Shown in pieces: positions 8,329-16,243 of a stretch of DNA of 64,000 nt. The translations under genes and the position numbers were made by a program. Below the pieces are notes generated by a model that was not told the DNA's origin, made no database searches, and saw nothing but the letters and a program-made list of their open reading frames with translations. Each line of letters opens with the position of its first letter. The stretch's first letter is position 1. Source of the stretch: Lentzea cavernae (GTDB lineage Bacteria; Actinomycetota; Actinomycetes; Mycobacteriales; Pseudonocardiaceae); contig NZ_BNAR01000011.1 in assembly GCF_014653695.1 (NCBI RefSeq), positions 1 to 64,000 of the forward strand, given 5' to 3'.

Positions 8329-8820
8329 ATGGTGGAGATCCCCTACGGCAAGCGCATGAAGCCGCGGTACGTGCGGTTCCTGATCATCACGGCGGTCGGG
8401 ATCGCGCTGGTCGCGTTCGGCCTGGACATCCCGTGGCTGCTCATCACGCTGATCGTCCTGGGTGTGCTGAACGCCGTCGTGTGCGTGGGCGCTCTCTACG
8501 TGCTGACCAAGCAGCCGCACACCGTCTCCGACGACGAGCTGCGGCTGCGCCAGCTGGGGTTCTTCGACTGGCGCCTGCCGACCGCGGACCTCGGCGCGGC
8601 CCAGGTCGCCGAGCGCAGCCACAAGGGTCAGCGCAGCGTCGAGGTGATCGGCGACGCCCTGGTCATCCAGTCGCTGACCAAGACTAACGTGACCGTGCCG
8701 TTCCACGAGCCACAGCTCGTCAACCTCGGCAAGACGGGCGTGCAGCGGGTCGAGCGCGTCGAGTTCTGGGCGGACGACCCGGAGCGCGCCGTCCGCGAGA
8801 TCAACGCCAGGACTACTTAG
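8329..8820 (+). CDS. Two-helix membrane protein, PH-like tail (paralogue 2)
   Basis: The 163-residue paralogue of the preceding gene has a basic start (MVEIPYGKRMKPRYVRF), two transmembrane helices (about 15-31 and 36-57), then a beta-rich cytoplasmic tail. The ends align well: VEFWADDPERAVREI here versus VQFWTDDPDGMVRAL there, and both have an N-x-T/S strand (KTNVTVPFHEPQLVNLG / STNVSLLLNEPQRIDLG). Function is unknown. Products of the two genes may form a heteromer. The stop overlaps the convergent lipoprotein gene by 8 nt. Confidence 0.75.
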   Translation: MVEIPYGKRMKPRYVRFLIITAVGIALVAFGLDIPWLLITLIVLGVLNAVVCVGALYVLTKQPHTVSDDELRLRQLGFFDWRLPTADLGAAQVAERSHKGQRSVEVIGDALVIQSLTKTNVTVPFHEPQLVNLGKTGVQRVERVEFWADDPERAVREINARTT

Positions 8821-10312
8821 GTTCCCACTTCTCGAGGTTCCACCACGGGCCCCAGGCCAGCGCGCCGTAGGAGTTCGGGTCGACCACGGGCTGGTAGCCG
8901 TTCCACGAGTCGCGCATCACGTACGCGTGCTCGGGGAAGACCAGCACCGCCATCGACGGCGCGGCGACGAACGCCTGCTGGAAGAGCTTGTACGCCACGG
9001 CCCGCTGCGCCGGGTCGTTGAGCTTGCGGCCGTTCTCGAGCGCGGCGTCGGCGGCGGGACTGCCCTGGCCGCGCAGGTCGTAGAGCATCAGGTCCGGGTC
9101 GAACGGCGAGCCCTCGCCGTAGAGCAGCGCGTCCTGGGCCATGCGCGGCCGGATCGCCTCCCACGACAGGCCCGCGAGCTGCACGTCCACGCCCACGGCC
9201 TTGGCGTCGGCCGCGAACGCCGTGGCGAGGTCCGCGCGCAGGTCGTCGCCCAGCGGGTACATCAGCGTGAAGCGGGCCGGGACGCCCTCGCGGGCCCGGA
9301 TGCCGTCCGCGCCGGGGACCCAGCCGCCCACGTCGAGCAGCCGCGCCGCCTCCGCCTTGTCGAAGCGGAACTTCGCGGTCGGGTCGAACTCCTCGGCGAG
9401 CGCGTCCGGCACCGGCGTGTAGGCGATGGTGCCCTTGCCCTCGAGCAGGCTGTCGCTCATGCCCTGGCGGTTCGCGGCGAAGTTGAGCGCGAGGCGGACG
9501 GAGGCGTTGCCGGTGACCGGGTTGGCCGCGGGCAGTCGCACGGCGCGGTAGTCGGCGCTGCGGTGGTACTGGATGTTCAGGCCCGACCTGGCCTCGAACG
9601 AGGCCGCGATCTTGGGCGGCAGCACCGTGCCGTCGAACTCGCCGTCCTGCATGCGGCGGGCGCGCTGGTTGTCGTCGGTGACGAAGACGACCGTCACCTT
9701 CTTGACCTTGGGCGCGCCGCCGAAGTAGCCGTCGTTGGCCTCCAGCAGCAGCCGGTCGCCCTTCTTCCACTCGGACACCTGGTACGGGCCGGTGCCGACT
9801 GGCTTCCCGTCCGGGTTCGCCTGCTCGCTGGGGAGCACGCCGAGCACGAGCAGGTGCGGGAACGCGGCGTGCACCTGCGTGAGGGTGAAGCGGACCGTCG
9901 ACGGGTCGAGCTGCTCGACGCTCTTGAGGGTGCTGAACCGCTCCTTGACCGACGTCTGCAGCGCCGCGGTGTAGGTCGCGACGACGTCCTCGGCGCCGAA
10001 CGTGGTGCCGTCGGTGAACTTCACGTCGCCGCGCAGCTTGACCGTCCAGCTCAGCCCGTCCGCCGCCGGCTCCGGCAGGTCGGCCGCGAGCTGCGGGGTC
10101 AGCGACCCGTCCTGGCGGTGCTCGACGAGGCCGTCGTAGATCTTCGACACGCCCTGCGCGCCGTAGCCGAGCAGCGGGTTCAGCGTCGTGGGCTCGTCGC
10201 GGTCGGCCAGCACGATCGACGTGCCGTTCGTCCCACCGTCCGGGCGGGGTGCGGCGGTCTCGGTGCAGCCCGCGACGGCCAGCAACACGACTAGGAGCAG
10301 TGGGGAACGCAC
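8813..10312 (-). CDS. Family 5 extracellular solute-binding lipoprotein (peptide ABC type)
   Basis: This 499-residue protein begins at GTG 10312 with a short lipoprotein signal ending in the lipobox LAVAGC, so the mature protein is lipid-anchored outside the membrane. The rest is a DppA/OppA-type binding protein: PTTLNPLLGYGAQGVSKIYDGLVE, the family signature DGLSWTVKLRGDVKFTDGTTF, and ESEWKKGD-like GTGPYQVSEWKKGDRL. Such proteins deliver peptides, nickel or small ligands to an ABC permease, but no permease or ATPase gene is adjacent, so it is an orphan. The preferred ligand cannot be read from sequence. Confidence 0.92.
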   Translation of the reverse strand: MRSPLLLVVLLAVAGCTETAAPRPDGGTNGTSIVLADRDEPTTLNPLLGYGAQGVSKIYDGLVEHRQDGSLTPQLAADLPEPAADGLSWTVKLRGDVKFTDGTTFGAEDVVATYTAALQTSVKERFSTLKSVEQLDPSTVRFTLTQVHAAFPHLLVLGVLPSEQANPDGKPVGTGPYQVSEWKKGDRLLLEANDGYFGGAPKVKKVTVVFVTDDNQRARRMQDGEFDGTVLPPKIAASFEARSGLNIQYHRSADYRAVRLPAANPVTGNASVRLALNFAANRQGMSDSLLEGKGTIAYTPVPDALAEEFDPTAKFRFDKAEAARLLDVGGWVPGADGIRAREGVPARFTLMYPLGDDLRADLATAFAADAKAVGVDVQLAGLSWEAIRPRMAQDALLYGEGSPFDPDLMLYDLRGQGSPAADAALENGRKLNDPAQRAVAYKLFQQAFVAAPSMAVLVFPEHAYVMRDSWNGYQPVVDPNSYGALAWGPWWNLEKWEPK

Positions 10313-10336
10313 GAGTCGGACCCTACAGTGACTGCC

Positions 10337-11116
10337 ATGCGCATCGCCGTGAGTCAGATCAGCTCGACCACCGATCCCCGTTCCAACCTGGAGCTGGTCC
10401 GGGACGCGGTGCGCCGGGCGGAGGGCGCGCGGGTCGTGGTGCTGCCCGAGGCGACGATGTGCCGTTTCGGCGTGCCCCTCGGGCCTGTCGCGGAGCCGTT
10501 GGACGGGCCATGGGCATCGGCGGTGCACGAGATCGCGGTGCAGCACGACGTGGTGGTCGTGGCCGGGATGTTCACGCCTTCCGGTGACCGGGTGGCGAAC
10601 ACGTTGCTCGTGACCGGGCCTGATCTGCACGTCGGGTACGACAAGATCCACCTGTTCGACGCGTTCGGGTTCCAGGAGTCGCGGACGGTCGTGCACGGGG
10701 AATCACCCGTGGTCTTCGAGGTGGACGGGGTCACCCTGGGCGTCGCCACCTGTTACGACATCCGCTTTCCCGAGTTGTTCCGCGCGCTGGCCGATCTCGG
10801 GGCGTCCGCCGTGCTCGTCGGAGCGTCGTGGGGCGCGGGGGCGGGCAAGAAGGATCAGTGGGAGCTGTTGGTGCGGGCTCGGGCCTTGGACTGCACTTCG
10901 TACGTCGTGGCGTGCGGGCAGGCGTATCCCGGGGATCTCGGGGTCGTGGCGCCCACCGGGATCGGGTTCTCGACCGTCGCGGACCCGTTCGGGAAGGTCG
11001 TGGCGCAGTTGCCGGAGCAGGTGTCCGACACCGTGGTCGACCTGGACTTCGACGTGGTGGCTCGGGCCCGTGAGGTGTTGCCGGTGCTGGCGAACCGGCG
11101 CTTGACCTCCAGTTAG
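10337..11116 (+). CDS. Carbon-nitrogen hydrolase (nitrilase superfamily)
   Basis: The 259-residue enzyme carries the nitrilase-superfamily catalytic triad: Glu in VVLPEATMCRFG, Lys in GYDKIHLFDAFG, and Cys in GVATCYDIRFPELFRAL. Length and motifs fit the omega-amidase/Nit class, which hydrolyses amides such as deaminated glutathione or alpha-ketoglutaramate, rather than true nitrilases. ATG 10337 is preferred to the GTG at 10328. Only 24 bp separate its start from that of the divergent lipoprotein gene, so the two promoters must overlap. The exact substrate is not known. Confidence 0.88.
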   Translation: MRIAVSQISSTTDPRSNLELVRDAVRRAEGARVVVLPEATMCRFGVPLGPVAEPLDGPWASAVHEIAVQHDVVVVAGMFTPSGDRVANTLLVTGPDLHVGYDKIHLFDAFGFQESRTVVHGESPVVFEVDGVTLGVATCYDIRFPELFRALADLGASAVLVGASWGAGAGKKDQWELLVRARALDCTSYVVACGQAYPGDLGVVAPTGIGFSTVADPFGKVVAQLPEQVSDTVVDLDFDVVARAREVLPVLANRRLTSS

Positions 11117-11139
11117 GTCTAGGCCACAGGATCGTGGAC

Positions 11140-11559
11140 ATGACTCTTCCCGAACTGCCCGCGTTCGTCCGGGGCCGCGACGAACTCGACGGTTTCACGC
11201 TCTACCGCACTGGTGGGATGACGTCCGACAGCCGGTCTGTGGGATGCGTTGTGCTGGTCACGATCGACACGGACGACGAGGCGACCGCACGGGCATGGGT
11301 CGACTCGGTGTTCGTGGCTCTCGCGAGCGACCCGAACCCGCATCCCGGCGGGATTTCCGCCGCCTTCCACATCAGGGAGGACGGCCGGCAGGTCGTCAAC
11401 TACGCGGAGTGGGTCAGTGCGCAGGACCACGTCGACGCGCTGTCGGACGGCAACGGGGTCGGCTCGAAGACGGCCGACTGGCGCCGGGTGCAGAACTTCC
11501 CCGGCGCCCGCGGGGTCGGTGTCGAGCGTTACCGGCCGCCGCTGGCGCAGGTCCGGTGA
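11140..11559 (+). CDS. ABM-domain-like small protein
   Basis: The 139-residue protein shows the dimeric alpha/beta-barrel plan of antibiotic-biosynthesis-monooxygenase-like proteins: a strand (CVVLVTIDTDDEATARAW), a helix (VDSVFVALAS), then GGISAAFHIREDGRQVVNYAEW, where the NYAEW strand and following helix QDHVDAL are typical. No cofactor site is expected in the family. A GTG at 11134 is an alternative start. It follows the nitrilase gene by 23 nt and may be co-transcribed. Its stop abuts a decayed insertion sequence, so its native 3' neighbourhood has been disturbed. Confidence 0.7.
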   Translation: MTLPELPAFVRGRDELDGFTLYRTGGMTSDSRSVGCVVLVTIDTDDEATARAWVDSVFVALASDPNPHPGGISAAFHIREDGRQVVNYAEWVSAQDHVDALSDGNGVGSKTADWRRVQNFPGARGVGVERYRPPLAQVR

Positions 11560-11937
11560 GATTGGTCAGCCGGGGGATGGGTGGCTGGCCTCCGAGGGCG
11601 GAGTGAACTCGGTGGTGATTGTAGAAATGCCGGTGACTCGGTCGATGCGGGACAGGCGGTTGATCCGGCAGCGCACCAGTACCGCGTGCACTGTCGAGGC
11701 CGCTAGACCCAGCCGGCCGCCGATCTGCACGGGCCCGAGCCGGTGGCGCCGGCGCAGCGTCACGGTCTGCCGCACCAGCGGTTCGGGCGTCTTGGCGCGG
11801 CTGTGGTGTGGACGCGAGCTGCGGTCGGCCATCCCGGCTTCGCCCTCGAGTCAGTGCCGCGTCAGGGTGGGACACGAAGGCCTCCAGGTGGTGAAGCGGC
11901 TCCTGGACAGCTCCACTTCACATCCAGAGGCCTTCAC
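11560..11937 (-). mobile_element. IS481-family transposase remnant with two internal deletions
   Basis: Minus-strand pieces of one IS481-type transposase lie in order. A GTG-started VSHPDAALT (near 11872) joins, across a deletion and frame change, to EGEAGMADRSSRPHHS, which continues through the HTH part (LVRQTVTLRRRHRLGPVQIG, VLVRCRINRLSRIDRVTG). That is fused near 11645 to the extreme C-terminus in another frame (FYNHHRVHSALGGQPPIPRL). The whole DDE catalytic core is gone. The upstream side carries a long imperfect hairpin with perfect 9-nt ends GAAGGCCTC / GAGGCCTTC (about 11876-11937), resembling the terminal region of the element. It cannot transpose by itself. Confidence 0.85.
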
Positions 11938-11995
11938 TGTCTTCACGACAAGCCGTCACCCGCCCAAACCGGAACAACGTCCCTGGACATCACAG

Positions 11996-12835
11996 CTAGC
12001 GCAGGTCCAGGCCGAGGTCGAGTGACGGGCTGGAGTGCGTGAGACCGCCCACCGCGAGGTAGTCCACACCGGTCTCGGCGTACGCGCGCGCCACGTCCAG
12101 CGTGAGCCCGCCGGACGCCTCCAGCTTCACGCCGTCCGGACGCCGCCTCACGGCCCGGGCGCACTGCTCGGGCGTGAAGTTGTCCAGCAGCACCAGTTCC
12201 GCGCCCTCGGCCAGCGCCTCGTCGAGCTGCTCCAGGCTGTCGACCTCGACCTCCATCAGCAGATCGGGCGCGTGTGCGCGGGCGGCGCGGATGGCGGCGC
12301 CGACGGAACCGGCCGCGGCGACGTGGTTGTCCTTGATGAGGATCGCGTCGCCGAGGCCCATGCGGTGGTTCACGCCGCCGCCCGCGCGGACCGCGTACTT
12401 CTGCAGCAAGCGCAGGCCCGGCAACGTCTTGCGGGAGTCGCGGACGGCGGCGCCGGTGCCTTCGATCGCGGTGACCCAGCGGGCTGTCTGGGTGGCGATG
12501 CCCGACAGGTGGCAGATCAGGTTCAGGGCCGTGCGTTCGACGGTGAGCAGGCCGCGGGTCGGGCCGGTCAGGACCAGGGCCGGCTCGCCGGGGACGGCCT
12601 TGGAGCCGTCCTCGGCCTCGGAGACCACCTCGATCTCGGGCAGGTAGCGCTGGAAAGCCGTGCGGGCCACGGAAACGCCGCAGAGCACGCCTGATGCGCG
12701 TGGTGTGATCTCGGCGGTGGCAACGGCCTTCTCGGGCACGGTCGCCAGCGTCGTAGCGTCGAGGCCGTAGCGCAGGTCTTCTTCCAGCGCGAGCTGGATG
12801 ACCCGGTTCGCGTCGTCCCAGTCGATGGTGGTCAT
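11996..12835 (-). CDS. nadC: Nicotinate-nucleotide pyrophosphorylase (carboxylating)
   Basis: NadC makes nicotinate mononucleotide from quinolinate and PRPP, the last step unique to de novo NAD synthesis. The 279-residue product has an N-terminal dimerisation segment (DLRYGLDATT), then the barrel with LICHLSGIATQTARWV, RDSRKTLPGLRLLQKYAVRAGGG, NHRMGLGDAILIKDNHV, and the phosphate-binding VDYLAVGGLTHSS. The ATG at 12835 overlaps the nadB stop (ATGA). It is the last gene of nadA-nadB-nadC. Downstream lies the IS481 remnant, and no terminator-like hairpin other than that element's own stem is seen. Confidence 0.97.
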   Translation of the reverse strand: MTTIDWDDANRVIQLALEEDLRYGLDATTLATVPEKAVATAEITPRASGVLCGVSVARTAFQRYLPEIEVVSEAEDGSKAVPGEPALVLTGPTRGLLTVERTALNLICHLSGIATQTARWVTAIEGTGAAVRDSRKTLPGLRLLQKYAVRAGGGVNHRMGLGDAILIKDNHVAAAGSVGAAIRAARAHAPDLLMEVEVDSLEQLDEALAEGAELVLLDNFTPEQCARAVRRRPDGVKLEASGGLTLDVARAYAETGVDYLAVGGLTHSSPSLDLGLDLR

Positions 12836-14445
12836 GCGACACCTTCTGCGAGAACGGGATCGGCCAGCACGGGCTGGCCGGTCGGGGTGAGCCGGACGAG
12901 CTGGCTGCGCTGCCACGCCTCAGAACGCTCCGTGCAGTCCGTGCGGACGTGGCAGCCGCGTGACTCGGTGCGTTGCTGTGCCGCCGCGATCAGGGCGCGG
13001 GCGGCCGTGGTCAGTGCCGCGTCCTCGACCAGTTCGCGCGACTCCAGCTGCTTGTCCACAGTGGACACGTCGAGCACCGAGCCGACGACGGCCAGGCCCT
13101 CCGCGTCGCGGCCGATGGCGGCGTAGCGGGACATCACGCGCTGGAGCAGGTCGCGGTCCGCGACCGGGGCGGTCGGCAGGACCGGGTCCACGGTCCGCGC
13201 GGGGGCGACCAGGCCGATGGCGAGGTCCGCCGCGACGGTCTCGGCGGCACGGGTGCCGCAGACCAGGCCTTCGAGCAAGCTGTTGGAGGCCAGGCGGTTC
13301 GCGCCGTGCAGGCCCGTGCGGGCGACCTCGCCGACCGCGTACAGGCCGGTCACGCCGGTGCGGCCGTCGACGGTGGACACCACGCCACCGCAGGCGAAGT
13401 GCGCCGCCGGGGCGACCGGGATCGGGTCCACGGCCGGGTCGACGCCCACCGAGACGCACGCCGAGTAGACGGTCGGGAAGCGGGTCTTCATGTCGTGCAA
13501 CGCCGTCGCGTCCAGGAAGACGTGGTCGTCGACGCCGCCCGGCTCCAAGGCCATGTGCCGGGTGATCGCGGCCGCCACGACGTCGCGCGGGGCCAGGTCC
13601 TCCAGCGGGTGCACGCCCTTCATGACGCGGGCGCCCGTGGCGTCGACCAGCACGGCGCCTTCACCGCGCACGGCTTCCGTGACGAGCGGGCACCGGCCCC
13701 GTGCGCCGCGGCCCGTGTAGAGGACGGTCGGGTGGAACTGGATGAACTCGACGTCCGCGGCCAGGGCGCCGGCCCTGAGCGCGAGCGCCAGGCCGTCTCC
13801 CGTTGCCACGGAGGGGTTCGAGGTGGCCTGGTACATCTGGCCGAGGCCACCGGTCGCGAGCAGCACGGCGGGCGCGGTGAGCACACCGGGCACGCCGTTG
13901 CCGTCCAGCACCAGGAGTCCGGCCACCGCGCCGAGAGGTGTTTTGACCGCGTCGACCGCGACGTGGTTCTCCAGCAGGGGAACCCGTCCGTCCACAGTGG
14001 CCTTGAGCAACGCGCGTTCGACCTCGGCGCCCGTCGCGTCACCGCCGGCGTGCACGACGCGGAACGCGCTGTGGCCGCCTTCGCGGGTGCGTTCGAGCAG
14101 GCCGTCCGGCTTCGCGTCGAACACGGCACCGCGTTCGCGCAGCCGGGCGACGGCCGCGGGGCCGTCGGTGATGATCGCCGCGACGGCCATGTCGTCGCAG
14201 AGGCCCGCGCCCGCCGTCAGCGTGTCCTCGATGTGCCTCTGAACGGAGTCGCCGTCGTCGTGCTGGTCCTCCATGACGACGGCGACGCCGCCCTGAGCCC
14301 AGCGCGTGTTGCCGTCGTCCCCCGCGGCCTTCGTGACGACCAGGACCCGGAGTCCCAGCTCACGAGCCCGCAGCGCGGCAGTGAGACCCGCCACGCCCGT
14401 GCCGACCACGATCAGGTCGGCTCGCGCCTCCCAGCGCGCGGCCAT
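12832..14445 (-). CDS. nadB: L-aspartate oxidase
   Basis: NadB is the FAD enzyme that oxidises L-aspartate to iminoaspartate, which NadA condenses to quinolinate. The 537-residue protein has the N-terminal dinucleotide-binding motif DLIVVGTGVAGLTAALRA, the covalent-free FAD loop TRWAQGGVAVVM, the fumarate-reductase-family active-site segments (EGGHSAFRVVHAGGDATG, FIQFHPT, GANRLASNSLLEGLV) and a C-terminal helical domain. The ATG at 14445 shares a base with the nadA stop (TGATG); a GTG at 14448 is also in frame. Translational coupling with nadA fits the instability of iminoaspartate. Confidence 0.96.
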   Translation of the reverse strand: MAARWEARADLIVVGTGVAGLTAALRARELGLRVLVVTKAAGDDGNTRWAQGGVAVVMEDQHDDGDSVQRHIEDTLTAGAGLCDDMAVAAIITDGPAAVARLRERGAVFDAKPDGLLERTREGGHSAFRVVHAGGDATGAEVERALLKATVDGRVPLLENHVAVDAVKTPLGAVAGLLVLDGNGVPGVLTAPAVLLATGGLGQMYQATSNPSVATGDGLALALRAGALAADVEFIQFHPTVLYTGRGARGRCPLVTEAVRGEGAVLVDATGARVMKGVHPLEDLAPRDVVAAAITRHMALEPGGVDDHVFLDATALHDMKTRFPTVYSACVSVGVDPAVDPIPVAPAAHFACGGVVSTVDGRTGVTGLYAVGEVARTGLHGANRLASNSLLEGLVCGTRAAETVAADLAIGLVAPARTVDPVLPTAPVADRDLLQRVMSRYAAIGRDAEGLAVVGSVLDVSTVDKQLESRELVEDAALTTAARALIAAAQQRTESRGCHVRTDCTERSEAWQRSQLVRLTPTGQPVLADPVLAEGVA

Positions 14446-15464
14446 CACTCACCGCCGCCGGGCTTGCCGATCTCGATCATGCGCTGGACCGCGCCCTGGG
14501 CGCGCTTGGCGGTCTCCAGGTCGACGTGCACCTCGTCCAGGCCGTCACGCACGCAGCGCAGCAACGCGGCCGGCGTGATCATCTTCATGTAGGTGCAGGA
14601 CGCGCGGTCGTTGACGGCGCGGAAGTCGATCTCCGGGGCGGCCTTGCGCAGCTGGTGCAGCATGCCGACCTCGGTCGCGACGAGCACCTTCTTGGCGTTC
14701 GTGCTGCGGGCCGCGCTGATCATGTCGCCGGTCGAGAGGATCTTGACCTTCTCCGCCGGGACGATGCCCTCGCCGCTCAGGTAGAGCGCGCTGGTGGCGC
14801 ACCCGCACTCGGGGTGGATGAACAGGTCGGCGTCCGGGTTCGCGGCGGCGCGCTCGGCCAGTTCGGGGCCGTTGATGCCGGCGTGCACGTGGCACTCGCC
14901 CGCCCAGATGTGCAGGTTCTCGCGGCCGGTCTCGCGCTTGACGTGCGCGCCCAGGAACTGGTCCGGGCAGAACAGCACCTCGCGGTCGGCCGGGATCGAG
15001 GCGACGACGTCGACGGCGTTCGAGGACGTGCAGCAGATGTCCGTCTCGGCCTTCACCTCGGCCGTGGTGTTCACGTAGGACACGACGATGGCGCCGGGGT
15101 GCTGCGCCTTCCACTCGCGCAGCTGCGCGCCGGTGATCGAGTCGGCGAGCGAGCAGCCCGCGCGCTCGTCCGGGATCAGCACGGTCTTCTGCGGCGCGAG
15201 GATCTTCGCGGTCTCGGCCATGAAGTGCACGCCGCAGAAGATGATGGTCTGCGCGTCGGACTGCGCGGCGATCCTGCTCAGCGCCAGGGAGTCGCCGGTG
15301 TGGTGCGCGATGTCCTGGATCTCGGGCAGCTGGTAGTTGTGCGCCAGGATGACGGCGTCGCGCTCCTCGGCGAGGCGCAGCACCTCGTCTCGCCACGCGG
15401 CGTTCGGCTCGACTCCGCCGTACACACCCGACGCGGTTCGCTCCACGGTTGCGGTAGCGACCAT
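14445..15464 (-). CDS. nadA: Quinolinate synthase
   Basis: NadA condenses iminoaspartate with dihydroxyacetone phosphate on a [4Fe-4S] cluster. The 339-residue protein has three pseudo-symmetric domains. The cluster cysteines are visible in FCGVHFMAETA, in HPECGCAT and in the C-terminal NDRASCTYMKM; the active-site loops ILAHNYQLPEIQD and SYVNTTAEVKAETDICCTS are intact. The ATG at 15464 follows GAGGAGG at good distance. It is the first gene of the nad operon and lies divergent from the NrtR-type regulator, with palindromes in the spacer. Confidence 0.96.
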   Translation of the reverse strand: MVATATVERTASGVYGGVEPNAAWRDEVLRLAEERDAVILAHNYQLPEIQDIAHHTGDSLALSRIAAQSDAQTIIFCGVHFMAETAKILAPQKTVLIPDERAGCSLADSITGAQLREWKAQHPGAIVVSYVNTTAEVKAETDICCTSSNAVDVVASIPADREVLFCPDQFLGAHVKRETGRENLHIWAGECHVHAGINGPELAERAAANPDADLFIHPECGCATSALYLSGEGIVPAEKVKILSTGDMISAARSTNAKKVLVATEVGMLHQLRKAAPEIDFRAVNDRASCTYMKMITPAALLRCVRDGLDEVHVDLETAKRAQGAVQRMIEIGKPGGGE

Positions 15465-15484
15465 CACTGCCTCCTCGATCCGGG

Positions 15485-15507
15485 GTTTTCGCCTAATGGT
15501 CGAAAAC
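15485..15507. promoter_or_regulatory. Palindrome GTTTTCG-N9-CGAAAAC, candidate NrtR operator
   Basis: A perfect inverted repeat, GTTTTCG (15485-15491) and CGAAAAC (15501-15507) around nine bases, lies between nadA and the regulator gene. Both genes read away from it, and it is 20 bp from the nadA start. NrtR proteins are known to bind palindromes in nad promoters, released by NAD metabolites. The assignment of this palindrome to NrtR is inference from position and symmetry. Confidence 0.6.
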
Positions 15508-15509
15508 GT

Positions 15510-15526
15510 GGCCGATAGTATCAGCC
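15510..15526 (+). promoter_or_regulatory. Second palindrome with TAGTAT -10 for the regulator gene
   Basis: GGCCGATAGTATCAGCC is a near-perfect dyad centred on GATAGTATC. It contains TAGTAT (15516-15521), a good -10 element ending 7 nt before the GTG at 15529. This supports a leaderless transcript for the regulator and the shorter start. It could be a second operator half-site or merely a symmetric promoter element. Confidence 0.5.
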
Positions 15527-15528
15527 GG

Positions 15529-16233
15529 GTGGCAGGTGTGGGGCACGAAGTTCTGGCAGCCGTGCTGCGGGTGAGAGGTGCGTCACTCCAGGTCATGCTG
15601 TGGGAGCGCGCACAGGAACCACACGCTCACCGCTGGTCGCTCCCCGGTGGAGAGCTGCGGGTGGACGAGGACGTCGAGTCCTCCATCCGCCGTCAGCTGG
15701 CGGAGAAAGTCGACGTGCGACAACTGTCACACGTCGAACAGCTGGCCGTCTTCAGCGCCCCGGACCGCGTTCCCGGTCCCCGCGTCGTCGCGACGGCGTT
15801 CCTGGGACTGGTCCCCTCCGACGTCGATCCCGAAGTCCCCTCCGACACCCTGTGGCACTGCGTCGAGAAGCTGCCCGCCATGGCGTTCGACCACGCCTCG
15901 ATCGTCGGACGGGCACGGCAGAGGCTCGGCTCGAAGCTGTCGTACACCAACGTCGGTTTCGCGCTGGCACCACCGGAGTTCACGATCTCGCTGCTGCGCG
16001 ACCACTACTCCGCGGCGCTGGGCTACCGCGTGTCCGCGACGAACCTGCAGCGCGTGCTGTCACGCCGCCTGCTGCTCGAACCCACAGGTGGCACCGCTCC
16101 CCCCGGCCCGTCCGGCGGCCGGCCCGCCGCACTGTTCCGGTTCAGCGCCAAGGGAATCAAGGTGACCGATCCGTTCGCCGTGCTGAGGCCGCCGGGATCC
16201 GGCCGTCCAGCAGGCGGAGGTGGCACCACGTAA
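15529..16233 (+). CDS. nrtR: NrtR-type Nudix transcriptional regulator of NAD synthesis
   Basis: The 234-residue protein (from GTG 15529) joins a Nudix-like effector domain (EVLAAVLRVRGASLQVMLWE, HRWSLPGGELRVDEDVESSI) to a C-terminal winged helix (VSATNLQRVLSRR, LFRFSAKGIKV). The Nudix box is degenerate: the REUXEE core of active hydrolases is replaced by RQLAEK, as in NrtR repressors that sense ADP-ribose or NAD-related ligands rather than hydrolyse them. Divergence from nadA-nadB-nadC fits the known regulon. An ATG at 15496 is in frame, but using it would place the start inside the operator palindrome and upstream of the -10 element. Confidence 0.85.
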   Translation: MAGVGHEVLAAVLRVRGASLQVMLWERAQEPHAHRWSLPGGELRVDEDVESSIRRQLAEKVDVRQLSHVEQLAVFSAPDRVPGPRVVATAFLGLVPSDVDPEVPSDTLWHCVEKLPAMAFDHASIVGRARQRLGSKLSYTNVGFALAPPEFTISLLRDHYSAALGYRVSATNLQRVLSRRLLLEPTGGTAPPGPSGGRPAALFRFSAKGIKVTDPFAVLRPPGSGRPAGGGGTT

Positions 16234-16243
16234 CGTTGCACGC

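Noticed and set aside
8813..10312. A complete peptide ABC importer
   Set aside because: Only the binding lipoprotein is present. Neighbours on both sides are unrelated, so no permease or ATPase gene can be assigned.
12973..14592. Long plus-strand frame opposite nadB
   Set aside because: It is antisense to an unmistakable nadB, its protein has Arg/Val/Asp/Gly shadow composition, and it has no motif.
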